Position numbers and translations under genes: made by a program
In this document: positions 1 through 12,700 of the stretch, in pieces
Position numbering within the stretch: the stretch's first letter is position 1
Layout of the letters: every line of letters begins with the position of its first letter
Assembly (NCBI RefSeq): GCF_040712315.1
Contig: NC_134022.1
Span: 4,588,001-4,652,000 of the forward strand
Origin: Castanea sativa
Lineage: Eukaryota > Streptophyta > Magnoliopsida > Fagales > Fagaceae
Reading direction: 5' to 3'
DNA length: 64,000 bases
Notes under the pieces: model-generated
The model's database searches: none
The model's input: only the letters and a program-made list of their open reading frames with translations
Told to the model about the DNA's origin: nothing

Positions 1-107
1 CCCTCGGCGTATTGGCCAATTCGTAGAGTTCAATTCTGAAGCAGGTCGGCCCTTCATGCTACAGTCCAAAGGCCCACATGCCCATTTGGGTCCTTTTACT
101 CCCCACA
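1..107 (-). mobile_element. Tail of an LTR related to the 11-kb gypsy element
   Basis: These bases match the last part of the 753-bp LTR at 33248-33367, ending in the same CCCCACA terminus, with a deletion of about 13 bp after TCGTAGAGTT and scattered substitutions. The LTR lies in the same orientation as the full element downstream. The rest of it lies left of the window, so solo LTR and full element cannot be told apart. Confidence 0.85.
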
Positions 108-167
108 GACCATATTTAGCTTATGTTGAAATTATAAAATATATTTAATTACATATTTTAAAATGTA

Positions 168-170
<3 letters not shown>

Positions 171-240
<70 letters not shown>
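171..240. repeat. (AT)n microsatellite
   Basis: About 35 uninterrupted AT dinucleotides. The surrounding 108-510 is AT-rich DNA in which I see no gene. Confidence 0.95.
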
Positions 241-242
<2 letters not shown>

Positions 243-510
243 AGTTATAAGCTAATTATTATAATGTTTAATAACATGTGATTTTTCAATTTTGGCTTTT
301 AGATTAATGGTAATTTACAGCTGTCATAATTCTCCTTTATATAGGAGAATAAAATTTATATAATCTCCAAGATTTACGATTTTTTATTTTGATAATTTGA
401 TAGTTACAATAAAAGAGGGGGAATTTGTACACTAGATGTTTTAGAAACAACATAAAGTGTCGATAAGTTAAGTTACACGACTTTTGGTAATTTATGAATA
501 TCTTTTTATA

Positions 511-2770
511 GAGATGGGTTCAAGTTACACTTTTTTTAAACCGTTGGATTTAAGTAGATCTAACGGTTAAAAAAAATATAATTATTACAAATATTCTGAT
601 TAAAATCTAATTAATTGCCCTCATTTATTACCTTCTAAACCTATCTTTAAACCTAAAAAAAGATTTGATTTCTGACTATTTCTCTCTCTCTCCGTTTCTC
701 TCTCTAGGTTTCTCTCTCTCTCTCTCTCTTTCTCCTCCATCACCTCCACAGGTTGCCGGCAGAAAAAAAAAAAAAAAAAAAACCAAAATGGTGTACAAAG
801 ATTATAAAGCATACAAGTAGCAATTGAAGAATGCTTGCATATGTTGCTCTGTTGTAGAGCCCATGGACATTTTCATAAAAGACAAGTATAGCATCATACA
901 AAGCTTAAGAAAACGTTTGATGAGAATCATAAAAAAAATTAGAGCAAGTTGTAGGTGTTATCTCTTATGCCTCTCTACCGACAAGTAAATGTCTCAAGCA
1001 ATGCAACACCTTCATCAGGTCCATTGTTGTGGAAAATTCCAACCATTCCAAATTAATATACAATTGTTGACCATAGAATTAATTAGTTTACAATGAAATG
1101 TGGGAAATTCAGTAGAAAAAAAAGAAAGAAAGAAAGGACACCGGAGTAGAAATTTAATGAGTGCTGTGCCTGTGCCCTTATGCGTCATGTTGCATATATT
1201 GAAAAATAAAAATATCCTCACCCTTCTGATTATGATCAGTGATGAATCATTTGATGAGATTGACAAAAAGAACTCATCTTCAATCATTGTTGAGAATCAG
1301 CATTTGGTTCACTAATTCATTAAAATATAGCAAAACATGGGATAACAAGTTAAAATATGCAGCCTAAAGTTCTTTGACAAATCATATTCCTATATAATAA
1401 TTGGCAGGATTACAACTGAGTATTGATCCCCTAGATCATCTAATAGAGTAATAAAAAAAAAAAAAAAAACTTCTCTCTGAATATGTCAACCCGGTCTAGC
1501 ATTTGTTTGTGAAGAAGATAAGGCTTTTCTTCTTCGCCAACTACTCTAGATAGATGTATTACAGTTTTAAATGGTAAATTATATTCTTCTTTTTCTTTTT
1601 TTAAAGTAAATGTATCTCAATCTCAAACCTTTTTGTTGTTGGGTACATGGGTCAACAATGTGTATGATGATGCTATACTTGTCTTTTATGAAAATGTCCA
1701 CGGGCTCTGTAATTGCTACTTTTATGCTTTATAATCTTTGTACGCCATTTTGGTTTTTTTTTTTTTTGCTGTGGCAACCTGTGGAGAGAGATAGAGAGAG
1801 TGAGAGAGAGAGAAAAGTCCAACTTTTTTTGGGTTTAAGGTCCGTTTGGTTGGGAGGATGGAAAAGTGAGATGATAGAAAATAGAGATAATGGAAAAATG
1901 AGAGAATAGAAAAGTTTTTAGTTTTTTCCATTTGTGTTTGGTTGAGAGGGTGGAAAAGTGGAGGGATGAAAAACTTTTTGGTTTGGTTGAAAATAATGTT
2001 TGTATAAATTTACCATCATATTCCTTTTAAATAAAACAAAAAGTAATATATTATATTTTTTTTAAAAATTGTGTATAGATGAAAAAAAATAAGAAAAAGA
2101 AGAAGAACCCATCACCTGACAAAACAAAAAAAAAAAGAAAAAAGAAGCCAATGTTACCCAAAAAAAAGAGGAAGCCAACGTTACAAAGGAAACGGAAAAA
2201 GTCAAAAACTGAAAAATAAAAAAAGCAAGCCAACGTTACAAGGAAACGGGGGAAACGGGAAAAGTCAAAAACTGAAAAATAAAAAAAGCAAGCCAATGTT
2301 ACAGGGCAACTGAAAAAGTCAAATGAAAAAAAAGCCAACGTCACAAGGAAACTGAAAAAAAAAAAGAAAAAAAGTCAGAAACGTTATTCAGAGGTGGGAC
2401 AGTTTTGTCTAAATATTTTTTCTACTTGTACTCCAATTTTCTTTTCAATTTGGAGAGATTATATTTTGAAGGGGAGAAGAGAAAACTGGTGGACTCCACC
2501 ACTTTTCTCTTCCCCTCCCCTTCTTATCCAAATAGTGAAAAATGACATTTTTCACCATATCTTCCTTTTTCTATTTTCCATCCTCCCTGTTTTCACCCCA
2601 ACTAAACATAAGTTTAGAATGTAATAAATGAAGGTAATTAATTAAATTCTAATCAGAATATTTATAATAATTATAGTTTTTTTTTTAACTGTTGGATCTA
2701 CTTAATTCCAATAGTTTTAAAAAAAATATAACCCTTTAGAATTACACTAGGTATAACTTGAACTAATCTC
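511..2770. mobile_element. MULE-like non-autonomous transposon with long inverted arms
   Basis: The ends are inverted: GAGATGGGTTCAAGTTACAC at 511 against GAGATTAGTTCAAGTTATAC read inward from 2770 (17 of 20 match). The homology continues inward for over 400 bp: the left arm, about 511-910, pairs with the right arm, about 1650-1835 plus 2612-2770, which a nested MITE interrupts. Flanks are ctttttata (502-510) and ttttttata (2771-2779), a 9-bp target-site duplication with one mismatch, as expected for Mutator-like elements. The centre (about 960-1600) holds no transposase-like reading frame, so mobility would need enzyme from elsewhere. Confidence 0.75.
1838..2611. mobile_element. MITE nested in the right arm of the MULE
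   Basis: Comparing the two MULE arms shows about 775 bp of extra sequence in the right arm. It opens with GGTCCGTTTGGTTGGGAGG and closes with an imperfect inverted copy (CCCCAACTAAACA). The interior holds purine-rich GGAAAAGTG blocks and short direct repeats with AAGCCAACGTTAC near 2150-2345. The TIR style suggests PIF/Harbinger; the exact target duplication is unclear. Related remnants occur at 17156-17600 and 29559-30573. Confidence 0.6.
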
Positions 2771-2779
2771 TTTTTTATA

Positions 2780-3741
2780 TACATATGTAAACTTAATTTC
2801 ATCTCCAATACTTAGGAATACTTTTTATATGTATACATGAACTCGTACAAAATGAGCTCAAAATTATTTGCAAAGGATGGCCAAAACTAACTACTGTGTG
2901 CTCCACAGAATTAATGGCCCATAATATCTTGTTTGTTATTTTATTTTTTATTTTCTTTTTCTTTCTCTTGTAGATTGTGACAATTCAACAAGGCAAGCAC
3001 CGAAACTCACTAAAATATGAGCACGATCCAACTGCCAGCCTCAATGCATTTAAAATGAGGCTGTGACATACACCTATTTCAAGGGATAAATTTCACGAGA
3101 GAGAGTGAGAGAGATAGAGACTTAAAATCTCAAAGAAACCTTCTCCGATATCTCAAGAGACTGTCTATCTGATGTATTATGACGGTGAAGAAAGTAACTC
3201 CAAACTACAACTATAATGCATTCTAGTGAGTTTAACTGACAATTTTTTTTGTCGTTAAATAAAAAATTTAAGGTTTAAATCCTGTTTAAATCAATTGGTA
3301 TCTTAAGTTTAATGATAAAAAATAATTATCATGAAACAGACGTTATATATTAAAATTCTATCGTATTGAAAATAATAAATTAGAATAAGACATTCACAAG
3401 TAATTAATCCCTATCATAGCCAATCACTCAATTGTCAAATAGCCGGATTAAGTTGCACTTAATGGCCTATCTAGTTCTTTTTTTCTTTGGTACCATAAAT
3501 GACGCATCTTTCTAACTGTTTGCATACTCTAGCTTATTTTTATTTTTATTTTGTTCTTTTCTTCGTTGTAATTTAATGTTCCTTCCAACTCCCCACCACC
3601 CTATCCTCCTCATATTATTGTTCTCCAAGACTTTGAGGACCATTGTTACTTCTCATCCTCAAAAACACATTCACTCTTCATGAGTTTCAGTCATTCTTAA
3701 CACTTTCTTTTCTTTCACACACCTTCTCTTTTGGGGCCAAA
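2780..3741. other. Upstream region of the ABCB gene
   Basis: AT-rich intergenic DNA with no reading frame of note. A short degenerate SINE-like segment lies near 3250-3350. The last 200 bp are pyrimidine-rich and must contain the ABCB promoter and 5' UTR, but I cannot single out a convincing TATA box. Confidence 0.5.
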
Positions 3742-6700
3742 ATGACAGACCCAGGTTCAATCTCGGCCAATGATATGAAGAAGAAGAAGAAGATGGAGAA
3801 AGGAGAGGACAAGAAGCAGAATAAAGTCTCACTGCTAAAACTTTTTGCATTTGCCGACTTTTATGATTACATTCTGATGGCAATCGGATCAGTTGGTGCA
3901 TGTATTCATGGTGCTTCAGTACCTGTATTCTTTATTTTCTTTGGAGAGTTGATAAATATTATTGGTATGGCTTACCTCTTCCCAAAAGAAGCTTCCCACA
4001 AAGTTGCTAAGGTACATATATACATGAAAGCTAGTTTATAAACATTATCTATCAATATATCTTGAGTTTGCATGCATCAATATGGGCACTCTTTGTTTTT
4101 TTTTGTTTTTTTTTTCCCTACAAATCACTAGTGGAAAGAATCAATTGGCCTTTTCCAATACTATTTGTTTATAAATTGTTATAAGAGGGATAAAACTTTG
4201 TCCATCAAAAGTTGGAGTGTGAAAGTTTATGACACATTTTAATTATTAAAGCTTATTTTATTCAACGTTTTTTTTTGCAGTATTCCTTGGATTTTGTATA
4301 TCTCAGCATAGCTATATTATTTTCCTCATGGATAGGTATGTGATAAAGATCTTATCTTTTCAGTCAATTATTTACTCTTCTTACAATATTCACATGTGAA
4401 AGACATTGTTTTTATTACAATTGCATAATTTTAGTTGGAATTATATATATGGTAATGTTATAATTATTAATTATGATAATTTTTTCAGAGGTGGCTTGTT
4501 GGATGCATACTGGAGAAAGGCAAGCGGCAAAGATGAGGATGGCATATTTGAGGGCCATGTTAAATCAAGATATTAGTCTCTTTGACACTGAAGCTTCTAC
4601 TGGAGAGGTTATTGCTGCAATTACCAGTGATATTATAATTGTTCAAGATGCCCTTTCAGAGAAGGTATAAATGGATTTTTTTTTTAATAAAAAAATTTTC
4701 AGAGTAGCAAATATTGCTCTTGCATTAAAAAGACGTCTTCATATTGGTGTCCTTTTGCATTAAAAGTTTCAACTTTTATCATTATTATTAAAGAGTGTTG
4801 CAAATAGGTTTTCTAGATCACCCTTTTTCTACTGTGTCTTCATGGGTCAAGGAACAAATTTATTTCACTTCACGGTTCTTTACCAAAAATGTCTCAATGG
4901 TATTAATTTTTTTCTCTTCTTTCTTTATAGTGAAATGAATGCATGCAATTAGTTTATTCACAATCTGAATGGCAGATTTCTTTTTCTTTTTCTTTTTCTT
5001 TTTAAAGTATGGTAAAAAATATCAAATAGACAATTGCTTCTTTTTCTCTCTTTTTTATTTACTTATTTCTAAATTACTCCTTTTAGTATATAAGGTAAAG
5101 CCAAAAACTGAGTAAAATACAACAAAAAGGGGGTTAAAACTTAAAAGTGCATAAGACAAGGTGTTATTTAAATAATAAGTATTGGTTCCCCCTCCCCCCC
5201 TCCCCCGGGCAAAAAAAAAAAAGCACCCCATGTGGGTTGAATTGAATAGAGTTGTTTTAGTTATTTGAATGTGAGACCCAATTTTGAAGTAAATGCAATA
5301 TTAAGTGGCATTTATAACTCAGTTGGGTTAGTTGTGCTGCTGCTTGTAGGGTTCAAAAGGCTTTTGCCAGCTGGAGTGAAAATTAATACTGCAGCTGTAA
5401 AACCTTCACCTATGCATCGTTTTCTTTTCTTTTCTTTCCTTTTTTTTTTTTTTTTTTTATTTTATTAATACAATGGGATCATTTTCATTTAGGGTGTGTT
5501 TGTTTAGAAGTGAAATATGGTGGATGGAAAACTTTGGAGAGAAAATGAGAAGGAAAACTTTTTTGGAGTGTGTTCGGTTGAGTAAAGAGGAAGAAAATTT
5601 AATTTAACACACCTCTTATTAGAGTTGTGTTATACAACTTCTTTTTGCTACATTAATTGTAATAGGATTTCTTTGTTTGGCAAAAGAATGTGAAAATTTT
5701 CAATTGGAAATTTGAAACTCTTTTACCTTTTTTTTTTCTAGTGAAATTCAAAGTTAAAAATGATTATTTTAATTACAAATTATTGGGTATAATTAGGTGC
5801 TTATTTCTATTGCTCCAACTAAATGACCTTTCACTTTGATCTTAGGATTGATGCCAGATGAGAATATCATGAATTTCATTTTATGAGCCATCAACTTTTG
5901 CTTCTACAAAACTCAAAACAATTAATTTAAATAAATTGCTACACAATTACACCAATTTTGGGCTAATTTCAAATTGAAGTAATTAATATTTACAGCAATT
6001 TAGCCAGTATCACTAATCTCTAGTACTAGTAGTACTACAATTCATCCAAACCTAACTTGGGCGGACTGGACAGAACAGGAAAAGTTGCTGAATTTTAATA
6101 ACACGTTGGACTGTGTGCCAAAAGTGATGGAGTGTTTATAAATAAATTGTAAATTTTGTGTCCAAAGAATGATTGTGTGGGAGGCTTTTAATTTTTCAAT
6201 ATTGATGCTTAATTTAAAAGTTGATTTTAGGGGCTCCATCTTTCAATTTATAGCATAATCATGCTAATTTTTCTCTTTTAAAAATTAAAACAGGTCTGAG
6301 AAATCCATCTTGAATTAATATTTGCCATGCATGGTGGGTGAACCAAACTACTTGAAATCATATCCAAATTTATTGACCCTGATCCAATTAAAAACTGCGC
6401 TGATTGCCATGGCCCATGAATGGTGTTTGTTCTGTATCATCCATAGTATCAGTTTGTATAGAAACATCAAGTTTTTTTATCTTCTTCCCACTACAAATTT
6501 ATTTATAAAATGAAATGATATATGTCTGAAACTTAAATGTTGGTGGGTGATGTAGGTTGGAAACTTCATGCACTACATAAGTCGGTTCCTAGCAGGATTC
6601 ACTATTGGATTTGTAAGGGTCTGGCAAATCACTCTGGTAACACTGTCAATTGTGCCCTTAATTGCCATAGCTGGTGGCCTCTATGCCTGGGTAGCAACTG

Positions 6701-9700
6701 GTCTCATTGCCAGAATCCGAAAATCCTATGTCAAGGCCGGTGAGATTGCTGAAGAGGTCAGCTCAGTCTCTCTTTCATGGACCTATATTGTTATCATAAA
6801 AATGACCAAAACCCACCATATGATGGCTCCATTTGAAAATATCTATATTTTGAATGTATAAATGGGCATCATTCTCACACATTTCTTTATATACATCGTC
6901 TGTGGTCATATCACTTAAAAACAGTGGACATCGAGTATGAAATTATGAGTGTTGTGCATATCGACTGTGAGAGAGTAATAATTGTATATATATTGGAATG
7001 TTAAAAGGTCATATTTGGTGTCTAAAGTATACTTTTTCATAGTCTAAAAGAAATGATTGATAGGCAGTCTTATCCTTAAATTTTATTTATTTATATTTTT
7101 TTTTTTGTTGGAGAGGTTAATTCTTGGTCTTGAACTCCCAATTTTTGTTTTGGAACATAGCTTAAATTTATTTAGGACATGTTTTGTATGTGGTAAAAGC
7201 TCCTATAATAGAATGGCTATTCAATTAGAATTTGGTTGTAGGAATAGTTATTCCTTAGGTTTAACAACTATTGACATTAATTTATTTTCAAAAATATAAA
7301 CCGTAACGACCCAAGAAAAGTGTTAGCCACATTTGCGCTATACTTCAAAAGGACTAGTCACAATTGAGACTCTTTGTAATTGTTAATAAAGCTCAGATCT
7401 ATACAGTAAATACCCAATGTGGGACTCATCACACACCTACACAATCAATCATATTGGGGCATCACAATCTCCCCACTTAAATCCCTAACGTCCTCGTTAG
7501 GGCCCATTTTGTGAGATAGTGTCTTTAAGCCCACACGAGGTTACTAGGCCGGCTCTGATACCATATGTAACGATCCAAGAAAAGCACTAACCACATCTGC
7601 GTTATACTTTAAAAGGATTAGTCACGATTAAGGCTCTTTGTAATTGTTAATAAGGCCCATATCTACCCAGTAAATATCCGATGTGGAACTCATCACACAC
7701 CCGCACACATCACACAATCAATCAAATTGGGGCATCACATAAACCCTTTATATGTATCATCTTTTACAAAATTTCTATTCGTAACAAATAATTTTACAAC
7801 AAAACCTATGAATGGTACAAAATATTTTACTTCTTGTAATAAAAATGATTATTCCTACCGTAATCTCCATTTAGTGTATTGTACTCTTAGTAAGTGTGCA
7901 TTGGGATGGGCATATTTTCTTCACTTTAGTTTGTTTATTGTGTAAAAGTATGGCTGCACCTTAAAAAATGTGATGCTTTTACAAAACTGAAAATTCTATA
8001 TTGTTTTGCGGTGAAAATAAGCTCATCCAAATGAACCTCTAACTCGTAAGAAGGTGAATTTTGTTTCTAACTATCATCATAAGATTTTATTGGAAAATTG
8101 ACACATGCAGTCTCTTTTTTTTGATGTTGCGCAACTCTCAGGTAATTGGAAATGTTAGAACAGTACAAGCATTTGCAGGAGAAGAGAGAGCAGTGAGATC
8201 ATATAAGACAGCTCTGACGAATACATACAAGTATGGGAAAAAAGGAGGATTAGCCAAGGGGCTAGGACTAGGCTCCATGCATTGTGTCCTATTCCTATCA
8301 TGGTCATTGCTTGTTTGGTTCACTAGTGTTGTTGTCCACAAGAATATATCGAATGGAGGGGATTCTTTCACCACCATGCTCAATGTTGTGATAGCTGGCC
8401 TGTAGGTCCTTACTTTTCTTGCTTAACTTGCATTCCAGGAATTTAAATTATTTCCTTGTGTTTGACATAGCATTTTATCAATTTTATTTTTTTATTCACA
8501 TCTGATTTGTATAGTTACCTGCATTTGGAAATCAAATTCTTGCTTTATCTTACCTTGCATTTGCATTATAAATGATTTTTCTGTGATGTTAGAAGTAGAG
8601 ATGAGTTCACTTTGATGGGTATGAAGATTCATTCCTTGTCTTTTGGCATGTACTATGAAGAGTTAAAAATTTAAAACTTGGTGGTAGGCTGCCAGACATC
8701 CGATAAAAGTTCCAAGTAGGGAATATATGAATTTGGAAGCTAGGAAAAATCAGCATGTAATAGATATGGAAATCATAGGGAATTTGAAGCAAAATGTTTG
8801 AACTAATCCAGTAGTAATTTGGAAGGTTTTCGTTTAAAAATTCAGTGATAATTTTGAGGTGTGACTGTAATGAATTAGAAGAACGTCAAAGCATATGTTG
8901 TTAATTAAGAATTATCCTTGTAAAAGTGAAGACTTCGTTAGCTATTTAGAAGTTTTATTCACATTAAAAAAAAGATTTGTTTTATATCAGAGTAGTACAT
9001 TAGTACTTTTTAGCTTTTACAATTATAACAAAAAAGAAAGAGAGATTGTAATAGCGAGTTGGTGGTATCACTTAATACTTAGTTTTCAGGGACCATTTAT
9101 TACTGCTAAAATCTTTTGAGTCTTTGAAATACAATGAAATTTTATGAATAAGAAAGAACAGTTAGTGAGACCAAGTGCTTTATATCTTCTTACTCACAAC
9201 ATATTCTATTAATGGGGTTCCCCAAACATCTGGTTGACATGATATTCCGTGTACACTTCAACTCCTACTGATTCCACTTCATTGCAAAATTATTTCTGAA
9301 ATAGTACTTCTCCCTAGTTTTTGAAACTTGCTGGTTGCTTGAATAATGATCATCATTGGCTTGTTATCAAAGTGCCATCAAAACTCCATGAAACAATAAT
9401 CATATTATCTGCTTCTATTGCTTATCAGGTCACTAGGGCAGGCAGCACCAGATATCACTGCCTTTATCCGAGCTAAAGCAGCTGCCTATCCCATATTTGA
9501 GATGATAGAGAGGGATACAATGAGCAATACCATCACCAAAACTGGGAAGAAACTGGACAAACTAGAGGGGCACATTCAATTTAAGGATGTGTCTTTTAGT
9601 TATCCATCTCGTCCTGATGTAGCAATCTTTAATAAGCTGTGTCTTGATATCCCTTCTGGTAAGATTGTAGCCCTAGTGGGAGGAAGTGGGTCTGGAAAGA

Positions 9701-12700
9701 GCACAGTGATATCTTTGATTGAACGCTTCTATGAGCCCCTTTCTGGAGAGATACTAATAGATGGACACAATATCCGAGTGCTTGACCTCAAGTGGCTCAG
9801 GCAAAAAATTGGCTTGGTCAATCAGGAGCCTGCCCTTTTTGCTACAAGCATTAGGGAGAACATACTCTATGGAAAAGATGATGCCACCATTGAAGAGCTC
9901 ACACGTGCAGCTAAACTTTCAGAGGCTCTCTCTTTTATAAACAACCTCCCCGAGAGATTTGAAACTCAGGTATTGATTTGTTACATTGCTGTTCAGAACG
10001 ATGGGGTACTGACAAACACATGTATTCCTGTATTATGGAAATTTAGAAGAAAAGGAAAGAACTTATGACTTGTGCCTGCTTAGAATATTTATGAAAGCTT
10101 CTTCCCTAACAATTTTCAACCATGAGTGGTAGCATAGTAGATGAAAGTTAATGAAAACTTGATGTCATGTAACTTTAAAGCTATGCAATTCTGTTTCTGT
10201 TTCTTGATTTCCATGATTATTGAAATTCAATTGGAGGCTATAGAAAAGGTGAACTTGAAGATATAGTCTGTGAGTAGCAATTTGAAAAATACACTTCTGT
10301 TTAAAGATGGAAGTAGTTCCTACATGCTTCTCTAATTAATTGCCTCAAAAGATACTTGATAGAGATATTATGGCAAAAATCTGACAGATAAGTAGTTCTT
10401 ACTCCATGGAATTCTCATAGAGAGTGTGAGGAAATAAACTCTTAGGGAACATCTATTGTAAAAGAGTAATTTTTAAGTGCTATTTTGCAGGTTGGTGAGA
10501 GAGGCATACAACTATCAGGTGGACAAAAGCAAAGGATTGCAATTTCACGTGCAATTGTGAAGAATCCATCAATACTTCTACTGGATGAAGCTACAAGTGC
10601 ATTGGATGCAGAGTCTGAGAAGAGTGTGCAGGAGGCACTTGATCGTGTCATGGTTGGTCGAACAACTGTAGTGGTGGCCCATCGGCTTTCTACCATTAGA
10701 AATGCAGATGTGATCGCTGTTGTTGACGGAGGGAAGATAGTAGAAACTGGGAATCATGAAGAGCTAATTTCAAATCCAAATAGTGCCTATGCATCACTAA
10801 TTCAACTTCAGGAGTCAAGTTCTCTGCAACACTTCCCCTCACTGGGTCCTAACTTGGGGCGGCTACCAAGGTACTTCATTCACACTATAACGCTAACAAT
10901 TTTGTCTATCTCATTAATGTACTCAAATTCCAATCGGCTGAAATGTGTTTGTTTTATACACGAATGATAAGGAGTTTGACAAAGGCTTCAGAAATCCTTT
11001 TTCTTCAGTGGTTACATATGATCCCATCATAGGTCAGAAATAATGCACCCTTGAAAATATAAGAAGATGTTTGTCTTCAATCATGAAACACTTGGAGGTG
11101 AACTCAACACAAAATTTCATTCTACAAGAAAGTGTTGCTCCATAATTAAAAGATTAAAATGGAAAAGTTATTATCAGATATTCTAACGAATAAAGCCATA
11201 GTTTATGACTCAGCTAAACAAAATTCTTATAGAAAAAAATAAATAGATAGAAGGCCACAGTTTATGCGTTGTCTTTTGTGAATAATCATTTAACCTATCA
11301 ATAACAATCATTTCTAATAATTTCATTTTCAGCATAAGCAACTCAAGAGAACTTTCCCGCACTACAACAAGCTTTGGAGGTAGTTTTCGTTCTGATAAAG
11401 AATCTATTGGGGAGGAAACTGTTATATTGAAACGTGTTTCTGCTAGAAGAATGTATTCCATGATCGGCCCAGACTGGATTTACGGAGTGGTTGGCACCAT
11501 ATGTGCATTTATAGCTGGAGCTCAGATGCCTCTTTTTGCTCTTGGGGTGTCTCAAGCACTTGTTTCCTTTTACATGGATTGGGACACAACACGTCATGAG
11601 GTCAAGAAGATTGCATTTTTATTCTGTGGGGCAGCAGTTATAACAGTCATAGTTCATGCAATTGAGCATCTCTGTTTTGGAATCATGGGAGAGCGACTCA
11701 CTCTTCGTGTGCGGGAGAAGATGTTTTCGGGTGAGTTCTGATAATACAACTGTTACCCCTTCTCTTACCATTGTTCCTGTTGAAGCTACCACATGGAAAT
11801 GGAATGATTTAATTTAATTTTTCTGATTTCTTCTTACTTCTTGAGGACAAGTGGATGTATTTATTTCCTAAAGTTCTTTGATTTGAAGAGTCACTATGTG
11901 TTTTTCAAGGATGAATCCATATGTTATTATGTTTTGAACTTTCTAACAACCAAGAGTAAGTTTGGGGTCCAATTGACTCCTACATGACTAAATCTTTACA
12001 CAATAGTATTTTATTATTTCACCAAGATTTGGAGGTCAATGGTTTTTGCTCTCTTCTGCGTATATTTTTATTTTATCAAGATTTAAATTCAATGGTTTTC
12101 AGTCTGTCTACTTAAGTTTTCTCCTGTATTTGATTGCAGCCATTTTAAGTAATGAGATTGGGTGGTTTGATGACACAAACAACACAAGTTCTATGCTTTC
12201 ATCGCGTCTAGAAAGTGATGCAACTCTGTTACGAAATATAGTTGTTGATCGCAATACAATACTTTTACAGAATGTAGGATTGGTTGTCACCTCATTTATC
12301 ATTGCCTTCATCTTGAACTGGAGGATCACACTTGTTGTCTTGGCCACATACCCTTTGATCATTAGTGGTCACATCAGTGAGGTATCCTATTAGTCCTATT
12401 TTCATTTCAATCAGTAGTAAGAGTAAGGCACTGTTAGAAACTTTTTCCCTATTGTTTCAGAAACTTTTCATGCAAGGCTATGGTGGCAACTTAAGCAAAG
12501 CCTATCTGAAAGCTAACATGATGGCTGGGGAGGCTGTGTCTAACATCCGAACCGTCGCTGCATTTTGTGCTGAAAACAAGATCCTTGACCTTTACGCTCG
12601 TGAACTCGTTGAGCCTTCCAGGCTTTCATTTAGTCGTGGCCAGATTGCTGGCATATTTTATGGCATATCCCAGTTCTTCATCTTCTCATCCTATGGCTTG

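Noticed and set aside
3643..3741. Upstream in-frame ATG extending the ABCB protein by 33 residues
   Set aside because: The added residues are hydrophobic and unlike ABCB N-termini; the start at 3742 gives the usual lysine-rich cytosolic end.
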